Below, piece by piece: positions 1 through 8,584 of a DNA stretch of 34,417 nt. Both the position numbers and the translations under genes were made by a program. The notes under the pieces were generated by a model, which worked only from the letters and a program-made list of their open reading frames with translations, was not told the origin of the DNA and ran no database searches. How positions within the stretch are numbered: position 1 is the first letter of the stretch; the number at the start of each line of letters is the position of its first letter. Origin of the DNA: Methylococcales bacterium (GTDB lineage: Bacteria > Pseudomonadota > Gammaproteobacteria > Methylococcales > Methylomonadaceae); NCBI GenBank assembly GCA_026399075.1, contig JAPLRR010000110.1, forward strand, positions 1-34,417. Direction: 5' to 3'.

Positions 1-142
1 CATGGTTAGGCTCCTGGTTCGGTGAATGGTTTGGTTTGGTTTGGTGCCTCCATTCTATCTGGTTATGGCCGGGAGCTTAATCTTTTTATTCACATATCTA
101 ACTGTAATTTAAGCTTAATCGTATTAGCGGTAGCAGTATTAT

Positions 143-178
143 CCCCTAACCCCTCTTTTACAAAGAGGGGGACTGAAT
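143..178 (+). repeat. Dispersed GC-rich palindromic repeat, copy 1
   Basis: An imperfect inverted repeat with CCCCTC and GAGGGG arms, preceded by CCCCTAA and followed by GGACTGAAT. A close copy in inverse orientation lies at 34211-34247. Between them the outer boxes (CCCCTAACCCCTC and GGGACTGAAT) are identical and only the loop differs. It has the form of a short non-coding intergenic palindrome (REP or MITE-like). It lies in a gene-free stretch upstream of the TetR promoter. Confidence 0.7.
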
Positions 179-223
179 CAACAAGGCTAGACAAGCTGCC
201 CTGCCCTTTTCTTAAAAACCCTA

Positions 224-251
224 TTGCCAGGCTCCCCCCCTTGGTTATACA
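224..251 (+). promoter_or_regulatory. Predicted sigma70-type promoter of the tetR-ABC export operon
   Basis: A -35-like TTGCCA (224-229) and a -10-like TATACA (246-251) are separated by 16 bases. Transcription would start near 258, on the palindromic operator. It is the only good promoter-like pair close to the first gene, and the four following genes overlap or nearly touch, so it probably drives all five. Confidence 0.45.
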
Positions 252-257
252 ATAGTT

Positions 258-273
258 TTAAACAACTGTTTAA
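258..273 (+). promoter_or_regulatory. Candidate TetR operator palindrome
   Basis: Perfect half-sites TTAAACA and TGTTTAA flank a two-base centre. The palindrome is 13 bases upstream of the regulator's ATG and covers the predicted transcription start. That is the usual place for autorepression by a TetR-family protein. Confidence 0.5.
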
Positions 274-286
274 GACTCGCGTTAGT

Positions 287-916
287 ATGATAAGCAACTC
301 CCCTACCGAACCGGCTTTTGACCGTCTGCTGCAAGTGGCGGTGGAAGTTTTTGCCCATGACGGCTTCCGTGATGCCACTGTCAGGGACATTTGCGCCAAG
401 GCCAATGTCAACGTGGCTTCGGTCAATTACTATTTCCGCAGTAAAGAGGCGCTGTATGCCCAAGCCCTGGCGTTTGCCTTCCAAGAAGCCAACCGCCTGC
501 ATCCGCAAGATGCCGCCCAAGACCAAAACCTGCCGCCTGAACAGCGGCTGGGTTTGTTTATCACCCATTTTTTGGGTAAATTGCTGGATGACAGCCAGTT
601 AGGTTTCCACAGCAAGTTGATTGCACGGGAAATCGCCGAACCCACCAAAGCCTTGGATGACATTATCCAAACCGCCATCGTGCCGCAATTTGCCTTGTTG
701 ACTGATATCATCCAAAAAATTCTCAATCGCCCGGACAATTCGCTGCTGGTACGGCGCTGTTTGCTGAGCATTTTTAGCCAATGCCTGATGTTTAAGCATT
801 CCCGTGCGGTCATTGACCGCCTGTATCCTGAACTGATCGCCGATGAAGCTGCCATTGCCGCCAGCGCGGAGCATATCACCCAGTTTTCTTTGGCGGCGCT
901 AAAGGGCTTGGCATGA
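287..916 (+). CDS. TetR/AcrR-family regulator, CecR-like
   Basis: A transcriptional repressor of 209 residues from the ATG at 287. In-frame codons upstream, back to 224, run through the promoter and operator and are unlikely to be translated. Residues about 9-60 form the TetR helix-turn-helix, with the typical NYYFRSKEALY ending. The C-terminal half (LIAREIAEPT, IVPQF) resembles the CecR/DUF1956 ligand-binding domain. In E. coli, CecR (YbiH) controls the ABC exporter genes ybhGFSR, so regulator type and neighbours agree. The stop codon overlaps the next ATG (ATGA), indicating translational coupling. It probably represses its own operon through the palindrome at 258-273 and is released by an exported compound; the ligand cannot be read from sequence. 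Confidence 0.88.
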   Translation: MISNSPTEPAFDRLLQVAVEVFAHDGFRDATVRDICAKANVNVASVNYYFRSKEALYAQALAFAFQEANRLHPQDAAQDQNLPPEQRLGLFITHFLGKLLDDSQLGFHSKLIAREIAEPTKALDDIIQTAIVPQFALLTDIIQKILNRPDNSLLVRRCLLSIFSQCLMFKHSRAVIDRLYPELIADEAAIAASAEHITQFSLAALKGLA

Positions 917-2073
917 ACCATATCGCCTTAAAAATGCTGATGGGGGATACCGGCAAATATATCGGCATTGTCATGGGGTTGACTTTCGCCTCCTTGATTA
1001 TGACCCAGCAACCCGCGATTTTTGTGGGGCTGATGTCACGCTCTTACAGTTTTATTTCGGATGTCGGCTTACCGGATATTTGGGTGATGGATGCCAAGGT
1101 GCAATTTGTTGATGACATCAAGCCTTTGCAAGAAACTGAGCTGTATCGGGTGCGCGGCATTTCGGGGGTGGCCTGGGCCATGCCGATGTATAAGGGGCTG
1201 CTAAAGGCGCGGCTTACCGATGGCACGTTCCAGACCTGTAATGTGATCGGCTTGGACGATGCGACCTTGATTGGCGGCCCGCCCCAGATGCTGGAAGGCA
1301 CATTGGAAGATTTGCGCCGTAGCGATAGTGTTATTGTGGATATAGATGGCGCGACGGACAAGCTGGGCAAGCCGTCCTTGCTACCCGGCGGCAAACCGAC
1401 CCCGCTGAAGTTGGGCGACAGCCTGGAGTTAAACGATCGCCGTGCCATCGTCGTGGGCATTGCCAAAGTCACCCGCACCTTCCAATCCCAGCCGGTGGTT
1501 TACACCACGTACTCCCGCGCCAAAAATTATGCGCCTAGGGAACGCAAGCTGTTGTCATTTGTGCTAGTAAAAGCCAAACCCGGCCAAAACCCCGCCGAAC
1601 TGACCCGCCGCATACGCGAGGCCACCGGTTTGGCGGCTTATACCCAAGCCGAGTTTATGGAACTCACTTATCAATATTTTATGCACAACACTGGCATACC
1701 AATCAATTTTGGCATTTCTGTGCTGTTGGGGTTTATTGTCGGCGCGGCAATTGCAGGGCAAACTTTTTACAATTTCACCTTGGAAAACCTGCGCCAATTC
1801 GGTGTGCTTAAGGCGATGGGAACCAGCAATTGGGTGTTGTTGCGGATGATTTTATTGCAGGCGGTGTTGGTCGGCAGTATTGGCTATGGCTTGGGCGTAG
1901 GGCTAACGGCCTTGTTTGGCCACGCCATGCGCCACACCATTTTGGCGTTTAAATTCCCGTGGCAGTTGTTGGTGTTTAGCGGTGCGGGGGTGAGCATCAT
2001 CTGTGTGTTTGCGGCTTTAATCAGCATTATTAAGGTGATCCGTTTGGAACCTGCCATCGTGTTTAAGGGCTAA
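913..2073 (+). CDS. ABC transporter permease, FtsX-like, DevC/MacB type
   Basis: Inner membrane permease of 386 residues. One membrane segment near the N-terminus (about 15-40) is followed by a large periplasmic domain (about 45-255) and three C-terminal membrane segments (about 262-285, 305-340, 350-375). This is the FtsX/MacB_PCD layout, and the length matches DevC proteins (about 385). Unlike MacB, the ATPase is a separate gene (2077). DevBCA-type systems couple such a permease to an HlyD-type adaptor and a TolC-like channel and move substrate from the periplasm or outer leaflet out of the cell; the same partners are encoded here. The start overlaps the tetR stop by four bases. Confidence 0.85.
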   Translation: MNHIALKMLMGDTGKYIGIVMGLTFASLIMTQQPAIFVGLMSRSYSFISDVGLPDIWVMDAKVQFVDDIKPLQETELYRVRGISGVAWAMPMYKGLLKARLTDGTFQTCNVIGLDDATLIGGPPQMLEGTLEDLRRSDSVIVDIDGATDKLGKPSLLPGGKPTPLKLGDSLELNDRRAIVVGIAKVTRTFQSQPVVYTTYSRAKNYAPRERKLLSFVLVKAKPGQNPAELTRRIREATGLAAYTQAEFMELTYQYFMHNTGIPINFGISVLLGFIVGAAIAGQTFYNFTLENLRQFGVLKAMGTSNWVLLRMILLQAVLVGSIGYGLGVGLTALFGHAMRHTILAFKFPWQLLVFSGAGVSIICVFAALISIIKVIRLEPAIVFKG

Positions 2074-2076
2074 ACC

Positions 2077-2787
2077 ATGACGCTAGCCGTACATTGCAAA
2101 CAGCTGACCAAGGTTTATGACACCGGCGGCCAAAAAGTGACCGCTTTAAATGGTATCGATTTGGATATTTCCACGGGTGAGCTGATGATGCTGGTTGGCC
2201 CTTCCGGTTGTGGTAAGACCACCTTAATTTCCGTGATTGCCGGCATTTTGGACCAAGATGCAGGGCTTTGCGAGTTGTTTGGGGAAAACCTGCTGACTAT
2301 GCGCAGTAAAGACAAGTTAAATTTTCGGGCGCGTAACATTGGTTTTGTGTTCCAAGCATTTAATTTGCTGCCGTCCTTAAATGCCGCCGAGAATGTCTCA
2401 ATTCCGCTGATTATCAACGGTACTAAACGCAGTGTTGCCGAGCGCACCGCCAAAACCGTGCTGGAACAAGTTGGTTTGGGGGCGCGTTGGCAGTCTTTGC
2501 CGTCACAATTGTCCGGCGGCCAACAGCAGCGGGTCGCCATAGCCCGCGCCTTGGTGCATAACCCTAGGTTGATCGTCTGTGACGAACCCACCAGTGCCTT
2601 GGATCATAAGACAGGCAACACGGTGATGGCCTTACTAAAAGATGTTGCCATGCACAAAGACCGGACACTGGTGATTGTGACCCATGACGCACGTATTTTT
2701 AATTTTGCCGACCGCATGGCTGAAATGGATGACGGGCATATAATCAAAATCCAAGCTAACACAGCGCCGCCGCCACCCCATTCCTAA
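2077..2787 (+). CDS. ABC transporter ATP-binding protein, LolD/MacB/DevA type
   Basis: ATPase subunit of 236 residues that powers the permease encoded three bases upstream. All nucleotide-binding motifs are intact: Walker A GPSGCGKT (41-48), Q-loop Gln93, signature LSGGQQQR (145-152), Walker B LIVCDE (165-170) followed by PTSALD, and H-loop His203. Length and motif spacing fit the LolD/FtsE/MacB/DevA class that pairs with FtsX-like permeases. The C-terminus ends in a short proline-rich tail (PPPPHS). It probably acts as a dimer on the inner membrane. Confidence 0.92.
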   Translation: MTLAVHCKQLTKVYDTGGQKVTALNGIDLDISTGELMMLVGPSGCGKTTLISVIAGILDQDAGLCELFGENLLTMRSKDKLNFRARNIGFVFQAFNLLPSLNAAENVSIPLIINGTKRSVAERTAKTVLEQVGLGARWQSLPSQLSGGQQQRVAIARALVHNPRLIVCDEPTSALDHKTGNTVMALLKDVAMHKDRTLVIVTHDARIFNFADRMAEMDDGHIIKIQANTAPPPPHS

Positions 2788-2798
2788 TCCTTACCCTT

Positions 2799-3788
2799 AT
2801 GCAAATCAAACATATCCTTCCCGTTCTCGCCGCCGCAGGGCTGGTATTTGCTGGCTATACCGTGGTCAACAGCAACAAACCCACGCCCATTGCCAAAGCG
2901 GTCACCGAACCGTCCACTGCGCCGTTTAAGGCGTTTATTGCTGGTGCGGGGATTATTGAAGCGCAAAGCCAAAACATAGCCATAGGCACACCCTTGCCCG
3001 GCATCGTCAAAGCGGTTGCCGTTAAAGTGGGCGACCCTATACAGGCCAACAGCCCATTATTTTATTTGGATGACCGCGACACCCGCGCCAATCTGGCGAT
3101 AAAACGCGCTGATCTGGCCAAGGCGGTTGCCGATGTCAGTGTCGCCAAAGCCACTTATACCGATGCCAAAGCGCTGAGTGACCTGGCCGAAGCCGTCACC
3201 GACCGCCGCGCCATTAGTGCCGAAGAACTGATTAAGCGCCGTAACGCCATGCTCATCAGCAAGGCCAAGCTGGAAAGCGCCGCCGCCTTGGTGCAGCAAG
3301 CCGAAGCCAATGTGGCGGAGATTGAAACCACTTTAAGCCGCTTAGTCATCCGCGCCCCGGTGGCTGGCGTGGCTTTGCAAGTCAACATCCGACCCGGCGA
3401 ATTTGCCCAGGCGGGTTTTTTAAGCACCCCATTATTGGTGTTGGGCAATCTGGAACAACTGCATGTGCGTGTGGATATCGATGAAAATGATGCCTGGCGC
3501 TTCGATAAATCCAGCAAGGCCGTGGCATTTTTACGCGGCAATCGGCAGTTTAAAGTTGACTTGGTATTGGCTTATGTTGAGCCTTATGTCGTGCCCAAAA
3601 AATCCTTGACTGGCGACAGCAATGAACGGGTGGACACCCGTGTCCTGCAAGCGCTGTATCGTTTTGACCGTGAGCAAATGCCCATTTATGTGGGCCAGCA
3701 AATGGATGTGTTTATTGAAACGACTGTCACCCCTAACGCCCCACCGGAAGCAGCGCCACCTGTAGCGGCACAAGGGGCTACCCCATGA
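2799..3788 (+). CDS. HlyD-family periplasmic adaptor (membrane fusion protein)
   Basis: Adaptor of 329 residues linking the ABC transporter to the outer membrane channel. An N-terminal membrane anchor or uncleaved signal (about 5-22) is followed by a lipoyl-like half-motif (PGIVKAVAVKVGD, about 67-79), an Ala-rich helical hairpin (about 100-180), the second lipoyl half (VRAPVAGV-like, IRAPVAGVA) and a beta-barrel region. The C-terminus is Pro/Ala-rich (PPEAAPPVAA). The predicted hairpin is short, as in adaptors that dock to TolC-like proteins. The last bases overlap the next gene (ATGA). Confidence 0.88.
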   Translation: MQIKHILPVLAAAGLVFAGYTVVNSNKPTPIAKAVTEPSTAPFKAFIAGAGIIEAQSQNIAIGTPLPGIVKAVAVKVGDPIQANSPLFYLDDRDTRANLAIKRADLAKAVADVSVAKATYTDAKALSDLAEAVTDRRAISAEELIKRRNAMLISKAKLESAAALVQQAEANVAEIETTLSRLVIRAPVAGVALQVNIRPGEFAQAGFLSTPLLVLGNLEQLHVRVDIDENDAWRFDKSSKAVAFLRGNRQFKVDLVLAYVEPYVVPKKSLTGDSNERVDTRVLQALYRFDREQMPIYVGQQMDVFIETTVTPNAPPEAAPPVAAQGATP

Positions 3789-5254
3789 TTCGCCGCCCTT
3801 TGGCGCTGGCTTTGGCGCTGCTGATGTCCGGCTGCACCGTCGGCCCGGATTATAAACCCCCGGTTGTCCCCGTACCCAAGCAATGGAGTGGAACAGGCGC
3901 TGACCAAACTGGCAGCCTTGCCCACGCCAAACTGGCTGAACACTGGTGGAAAACCTTCAATGATCCTGTTTTGGATAGGCTCATCACCGATGCCATTGCC
4001 GCTAACTTGGACTTAAAGCAAGCCTTGCTGCGGGTCAAAGAAGCCCGCGCCCAACGCTGGACTATACTTGCCAGCGGCTTGCCCAGCCTATCGGCAAAAA
4101 GCAATGTCAGCCGACGCTTTAACAATTCGGCGGCAGCTTCGCAATCTGGCGGCTCTTCCTCGGCAGGTGGCGGTTTTGGTATCGGCAACCAAGTGACCAA
4201 TATTTTTCAAATGGGCTTTGATGCCCAGTGGGAGCTGGATTTTTTTGGCGGGGTCAGACGCGCCATAGAAGCCGCCGATGCCAATGTCGGCGGCGAAATT
4301 GAAAACAGCCGTGATGTGCTGGTTACGCTATTGGGCGAAGTTGCCGCCAACTACATCACCTTACGCGCCAACCAACAACTGGCCGCTATAACCCAAGAAA
4401 ACTTACACGCCCAACAAGAAACCGTCAAACTTACCAAAATCCGCTATGATGCGGGCTTTTCCAGCGTATTGGAAGTCGCGCAGGCCCAATCCTTGCTGTC
4501 CAGCACCGAGGCCAATTTGCCAGTCTATGAGGCGGTGGCCGAACAGACCATACACACCCTCAGTGTATTGCTGGGCAGGCAACCCAACGCCCTGGCTTTA
4601 CGGCTGGCCAATCCCGGCCCTGTGCCCCACACCGCAGCTACCGCCATCACCGAACTGCCGTCTGAATTACTGTTACGCAGGCCCGATATCCGCCATGCCG
4701 AGCGGCAAATCGCCGCCGCCAATGCCAATGTTGGGGTTGCCACCGCCGAACTATACCCTAGGGTCAACTTGGCGGCCTTTTTGGGTTTGCAGAATATGCG
4801 CATCACCGACTTTACCCCGATAGGCAAATCGTGGTCCACCGCCTCCTCTTTGACCTTGCCCATTTTTAACTGGGGAAAAATCAACGCCAATATCGACAGC
4901 AAAAAAGCGCTGTCCGAACAGGCGCAGCTGGCTTACCAAGCCACTGTGCTGACCGCGTTTAAAGAAGTCGAAGATGCCTTGGTTGCTTACCGTAAGGAAC
5001 AACAACGCCAGCAATCACTCGTGGAAGCCGTCGCCGCCAGCCAATTGGCGGTGGACATGGCCGAAGAACGCTACCACAAAGGTTTGACGATGTTCTTGGA
5101 CGTGCTACAAACCCAACAAACGCTATACCAAAGCCAACGTAACCAAGTCGATAGCGCCGCCCAATTGGCCACCGACCGGGTGGCGCTCTACAAAGCTTTG
5201 GGCGGCGGTTGGCAAACCCAAGCGCGGGTCAGTGACGCGACGTTAATGAAATAG
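3785..5254 (+). CDS. Outer membrane efflux lipoprotein, NodT/OprM family (TolC-like)
   Basis: Outer membrane channel of 489 residues. A signal peptide ends in SGC, with Cys17 as the lipidated residue, followed by the family hallmark TVGPDYKPP. Two OEP repeats follow, the second with RRPDIRHAERQIAAANANVGVA, typical of NodT/OprM proteins, and a late ERYHKGL segment. The trimer would form a barrel plus a periplasmic tunnel that accepts the adaptor. It completes the tripartite exporter. A low-complexity Ser/Gly stretch (SQSGGSSSAGGGFG, about 119-132) lies in the first repeat. The substrate (drug, lipid or siderophore-like compound) is not evident. Confidence 0.92.
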   Translation: MIRRPLALALALLMSGCTVGPDYKPPVVPVPKQWSGTGADQTGSLAHAKLAEHWWKTFNDPVLDRLITDAIAANLDLKQALLRVKEARAQRWTILASGLPSLSAKSNVSRRFNNSAAASQSGGSSSAGGGFGIGNQVTNIFQMGFDAQWELDFFGGVRRAIEAADANVGGEIENSRDVLVTLLGEVAANYITLRANQQLAAITQENLHAQQETVKLTKIRYDAGFSSVLEVAQAQSLLSSTEANLPVYEAVAEQTIHTLSVLLGRQPNALALRLANPGPVPHTAATAITELPSELLLRRPDIRHAERQIAAANANVGVATAELYPRVNLAAFLGLQNMRITDFTPIGKSWSTASSLTLPIFNWGKINANIDSKKALSEQAQLAYQATVLTAFKEVEDALVAYRKEQQRQQSLVEAVAASQLAVDMAEERYHKGLTMFLDVLQTQQTLYQSQRNQVDSAAQLATDRVALYKALGGGWQTQARVSDATLMK

Positions 5255-5396
5255 TTGGTGGGCTGGCCCGACAAGGTCTAAAGCCGTTGCTGGGCAGCTG
5301 GGATGTAGGTGGCTATGATGCAGGTGGTTATTTTTACTGTGTTACCTTATCATATAGGTAAATCCGTGCACCCCAACCTTAACCAGCCTTTGCAAC

Positions 5397-6146
5397 TTGG
5401 TCAATATTCCCCCCCCACCACCACCCAGCGATGACCCAGCCCCGGCTTTTTCCGTAAGGGCCCTCTTCATAGTAAAAAAAGCCCTGCTGTTTTTTGTCGC
5501 CAGTTCTGTCATCAGTGTCATGTTGTTGCGGTTCCTACCCTTGCCCACCACCACGTTCATGGTGTACCGGCATTATGAAGACCTCATTGAAGACCATAAT
5601 TTCCAGTCCATCCGCTATCAGTGGGTAGGTGCAAAAAACATTTCTGACAATGCCAAAGAAGCCGTGGTTGCCTCAGAAGACCAGCAGTTTTATGACCACT
5701 TTGGCTTTGATTTTGCATCGATACGCTCGGCCATTTCCTCTTATGTCCATGGCGGCAGACGTTTACGGGGTGCCAGCACCATTAGCCAACAAGTCGCCAA
5801 AAACGTCTTTTTAACGCCGTCGAAAAGCTTTATCCGCAAAGGTTTGGAAGTGTGGTTTACGGTGCTGATTGAAATTTTTTGGAGCAAGGAGCGGATCTTG
5901 GTGGTGTACCTGAATATCGCCGAGTTTGGTGACCATTTGTTTGGCATAGAAGCCGCCAGCCAACGCTATTTTGGCATCCCGGCAAAAAACCTCAGCCGAG
6001 CCCAAGCTGCGATCCTTGCCGCCACCTTACCCAACCCGCTGCGCCTAAAAGCCGCCCGCCCCTCCAATTACGTCATCAAACGGCAAAGCTGGATACTCAG
6101 GCAAATGCGCAATTTAGGTGGGTTGCCGGATACTGGCGATGAATGA
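5397..6146 (+). CDS. mtgA: Monofunctional biosynthetic peptidoglycan transglycosylase MtgA
   Basis: Polymerises lipid II into glycan strands at the outer face of the inner membrane. A proline-rich cytoplasmic tail and one membrane segment (about 22-46) precede the GT51 domain, with catalytic Glu94 in SEDQQFYDHFG, the GASTISQQ motif (125-132) and KERILVVYLNIAEFG. Length (249) fits MtgA. The start is uncertain: in this frame the only candidate is TTG at 5397, followed by a run of eight C (5409-5416). With seven C the reading frame would continue from an upstream GTG (5366, with AGGT seven bases before it) or ATG (5315/5318). So either the start is the TTG, the tract is variable, or it contains a sequencing error. 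Confidence 0.9.
   Translation: MVNIPPPPPPSDDPAPAFSVRALFIVKKALLFFVASSVISVMLLRFLPLPTTTFMVYRHYEDLIEDHNFQSIRYQWVGAKNISDNAKEAVVASEDQQFYDHFGFDFASIRSAISSYVHGGRRLRGASTISQQVAKNVFLTPSKSFIRKGLEVWFTVLIEIFWSKERILVVYLNIAEFGDHLFGIEAASQRYFGIPAKNLSRAQAAILAATLPNPLRLKAARPSNYVIKRQSWILRQMRNLGGLPDTGDE
5409..5416 (+). repeat. C8 homopolymer at the 5' end of mtgA
   Basis: Eight consecutive C, four codons after the TTG start, encoding the start of a proline run. One C fewer joins the coding sequence to an upstream open frame with ATG and GTG starts; see the mtgA entry. Confidence 0.9.
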
Positions 6147-6480
6147 TGCGGGGCATGAGGATTTTGCCAGCAAGGGCCGTAAGATGCCAATAATGGACAA
6201 ACCGAATGAGTCGGGTACGATGCCGTTTACTTCGTTCATGGCATCGTACACGCTATCATTTGTGGCTCGCCCGAAATAAACCAATGGACAGCATTATCAC
6301 AAAGATTTCGGCTTAATTTTGGTGTATGACGCTTCGTGACTGTGAAAGTATTGCCAGAAATCACTAAAAACAGCAGAAAACACACTGCAAGTCATTGACT
6401 CTTCATTGCCAAAAACATTTTTTACCTAATTTCGGAATACTTTCACTGTCCCTATTATCTGCTTACGCCATTCATCGAGT
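6147..6480. other. Gene-free interval with hairpin and inverted repeat
   Basis: No convincing gene. It holds a perfect 10-base stem (6215-6224 with 6240-6249, GTACGATGCC and GGCATCGTAC, 15-base loop), and a separate inverted repeat GTGAAAGTATT (6342-6352) with AATACTTTCAC (6436-6446), 83 bases apart. The interval separates convergent genes (mtgA and the membrane protein at 6481-7152), so termination is one possible role; neither hairpin has a clear T run. Confidence 0.5.
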
Positions 6481-7152
6481 TTAATGAATGTCTTTCAGTC
6501 CATTCAGGATTGGGATCATAAATTTACTTCCAATAGTGATAGTAATTCCATGCGCAACCAGTGAAACTGTGTATGCTCTAAAATATCCAAAACCATATAG
6601 ATGGCGAAGTACGGGCGCGGTTTTTATGACCACAAAAATGCCCATGACAATAAATAATACAAGAGCCCCCAAAACCATTAACCAATCCGAGGGTTCTAAT
6701 GTTTGACCTGACAATAAAAACTGTCTGAAACTAGGGTTCCACACAAGCAAATAGTCAGTTAGCTGAATGATAGGCCAGAACGCAACAAAATAAGATGCTA
6801 CTAAAAAAGTGTGGGAAAACTTAGCATGCCCTAAAAATATAATCGATGATATATGTAAAACAACCGCAAATAAGCACATATAAATGACAATGCTAATAAA
6901 ATCAACTACAACAATAACAGGATTTGTAATATCTATACTAAAAAACACTGCAAACTCTGGAATAACGATAATGAATATTAATAAATAAACAAAAAGCACA
7001 AATCGGAAGCAGTCAAAAAAAGTTTTTGGGTTTTCAAGATCAAGAGAACCAATAACACTCATTGGATTTCTTATAAAATTTAACCAAATTATAAAATTAG
7101 CTTCAATATGTCGGCTAATGGCCGAGATTATTTCTCTTGTTGGAATTTCCAT
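6481..7152 (-). CDS. Polytopic membrane protein of unknown function (Yip1-like)
   Basis: A protein of 223 residues with a soluble N-terminus (about 1-45) and five or so hydrophobic segments (about 48-70, 78-105, 113-135, 157-180, 195-215). The layout and the ISxxxxxxxxxxFIxWxxFIRNP beginning recall the Yip1-domain membrane proteins of bacteria, but I recognise no diagnostic motif. A GAGGT ribosome binding site lies five bases before the ATG. The gene stands alone between mtgA (convergent) and a 290-base gap, and is clearly richer in A+T than its neighbours, which suggests separate acquisition. Confidence 0.65.
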   Translation of the reverse strand: MEIPTREIISAISRHIEANFIIWLNFIRNPMSVIGSLDLENPKTFFDCFRFVLFVYLLIFIIVIPEFAVFFSIDITNPVIVVVDFISIVIYMCLFAVVLHISSIIFLGHAKFSHTFLVASYFVAFWPIIQLTDYLLVWNPSFRQFLLSGQTLEPSDWLMVLGALVLFIVMGIFVVIKTAPVLRHLYGFGYFRAYTVSLVAHGITITIGSKFMIPILNGLKDIH

Positions 7153-7442
7153 TTATACCTCAAAAATCGATGTCTAAGTGATTAGCAACCAGTCGTCGTG
7201 TATACCATCTTATTCTGATGGCGTATTTTCTGTAACTGGTAGAGGAAAATACATGCTAACTTTTTCAATACGCTTAGTGCTGCATAAAAAAAGCAAGACC
7301 TATCAAAAAACACCCCTTCCCTAGTATCTAAATTGTTCGAACAAGCCCGAAGATACTGTGGGGAGCGAACCGCATCAACCGCGAACAATGAGATAATTTG
7401 GGGTATTGTCGGTAGCGCAACTCAACGGCTTAACCAACCCAA

Positions 7443-8174
7443 TCAATAAAACAGCGTCCTGCCGCCATCCACGGTCAGGATTTGCCCGGTCATATAATCC
7501 GCATCATTAATCAAAAACCACAGGGCTTTGGCGATGTCCTCCGGTTCGCCAGCCCGCCCCAAGGCCACCCGCTGTAAAATTTCCAGCTTTGCGGGTTCAG
7601 GCAAGCCATGGTCTGGCCAGAGTATCGCGCCGGGAGCAATGCCATTTACCCGTACCGCAGGCCCTAGCTCTTTGGCAAGTATTTTGGTCATCGCCACCAA
7701 CCCCGCTTTGGCAATGCTATATACCGAATAATCTTTAAGGCCACTTTGGGCGTGGATATCAACAATATTGACAATACAGCCCTTATTGTCCGCTAGCATT
7801 GGGGATAAAGCTTTAGCCAAAAAATACGGCGCTTTTAAATTGCCGCCCATTAACTCATCCCACTGCGTTTCGGTGACGCTAGCCCAAGGGGTCGGATAAA
7901 ACCCCGCCGCATTGTTGACCAACACGTCGATTTTGCCCCATGCCGCACAAGCTTCACTGGCCAAGGCCTCCAAGTCCGCTGTGATAAGTAAATTTGCCTG
8001 CATCATATAGGCAGAATCCGGACGCTGTTGGTTGAGTTCATAACACAGCTGCAAGGCTTCGGCTTTGGAGGTGTGGTAATGCAAAAATACATTACAACCT
8101 TGGCTATGGAGGTAGTAGGCGCAAGCCGCACCAATCCGTTTGGCTGCACCAGTGATTAATACATTTTTTTGCAT
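7443..8174 (-). CDS. Pteridine reductase (short-chain dehydrogenase/reductase, PTR1/FolM-like)
   Basis: NADPH-dependent SDR of 243 residues from the ATG at 8174 (a TTG six codons upstream is possible). The nucleotide-binding motif is TGAAKRIG rather than the usual TGxxxGIG; the Arg version is the mark of pteridine reductases. The NNAA segment, and the active site with Asp thirteen residues before Tyr of YSIAK, fit the Asp181/Tyr194/Lys198 spacing of Leishmania PTR1. The C-terminus has the SDR ending GQILTVDGGRTLF. Likely reaction: reduction of dihydrobiopterin or dihydromonapterin/dihydrofolate to the tetrahydro form. It is transcribed alone, divergently from the DUF502 gene. Confidence 0.85.
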   Translation of the reverse strand: MQKNVLITGAAKRIGAACAYYLHSQGCNVFLHYHTSKAEALQLCYELNQQRPDSAYMMQANLLITADLEALASEACAAWGKIDVLVNNAAGFYPTPWASVTETQWDELMGGNLKAPYFLAKALSPMLADNKGCIVNIVDIHAQSGLKDYSVYSIAKAGLVAMTKILAKELGPAVRVNGIAPGAILWPDHGLPEPAKLEILQRVALGRAGEPEDIAKALWFLINDADYMTGQILTVDGGRTLFY

Positions 8175-8584
8175 GGCCGTTGATAGGGACAAGTTTTAGG
8201 GTTAGGCACTAACAGGCTGCCTACGCGGTTTGTCGGGTTAAAGGCTAAAGCCAGCCCGTTACCTAACCTTATTGATTATAGGTTTTTATAAGTTGTTTTT
8301 CAAAATGTTATGTGTTTGGCTTACAGATGGCCTGGTAAAATGGGCAATGGGCAGTTGTTCAAACATAGCCCATACACTGATGTTAAATTCACTTATAATG
8401 GAATACAACTTTTCTTTTGGCCTGAGCTTAGTGGCATATTAGGCTAAGGAATTGCTGGTTAAATCAGCAAGTTTGTTTGCCTAACAGGCCGCCTAAGCTA
8501 TGGAGTTTTTATCCTTACATCAAGGCATGTTACGCATTACACGCCTGGCTGATTGTAAAGTCGCTAAAAACTACGGAGAAAAAA
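8175..8584. promoter_or_regulatory. Divergent intergenic region with candidate promoter
   Basis: A 410-base non-coding interval between the pteridine reductase and DUF502 starts. A TATAAT box (8394-8399) points towards the DUF502 gene, but its -35 region is poor. A small hairpin (TTGCTG 8452-8457 with CAGCAA 8465-8470) lies in the would-be leader. A near-repeat of CTAACAGGC(T/C)GCCTA occurs at about 8208 and 8481. No RNA gene was recognised. Confidence 0.4.

Noticed and set aside
42..58. GGTTT tandem repeat near the left edge (about 27-46)
   Set aside because: Only three to four short units and no gene context; too common to mean anything.
22..255. Short open frame at the left edge
   Set aside because: It runs through the palindromic repeat and promoter, and has no ribosome binding site or family pattern.
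2077..2787. MacAB-type macrolide exporter
   Set aside because: In MacB the ATPase and permease are one chain; here they are separate and the permease has DevC length, so a DevBCA-like exporter fits better.
7182..7388. 68-codon minus-strand frame between the membrane protein and the pteridine reductase
   Set aside because: No ribosome binding site, no homology pattern, and composition unlike a coding region.
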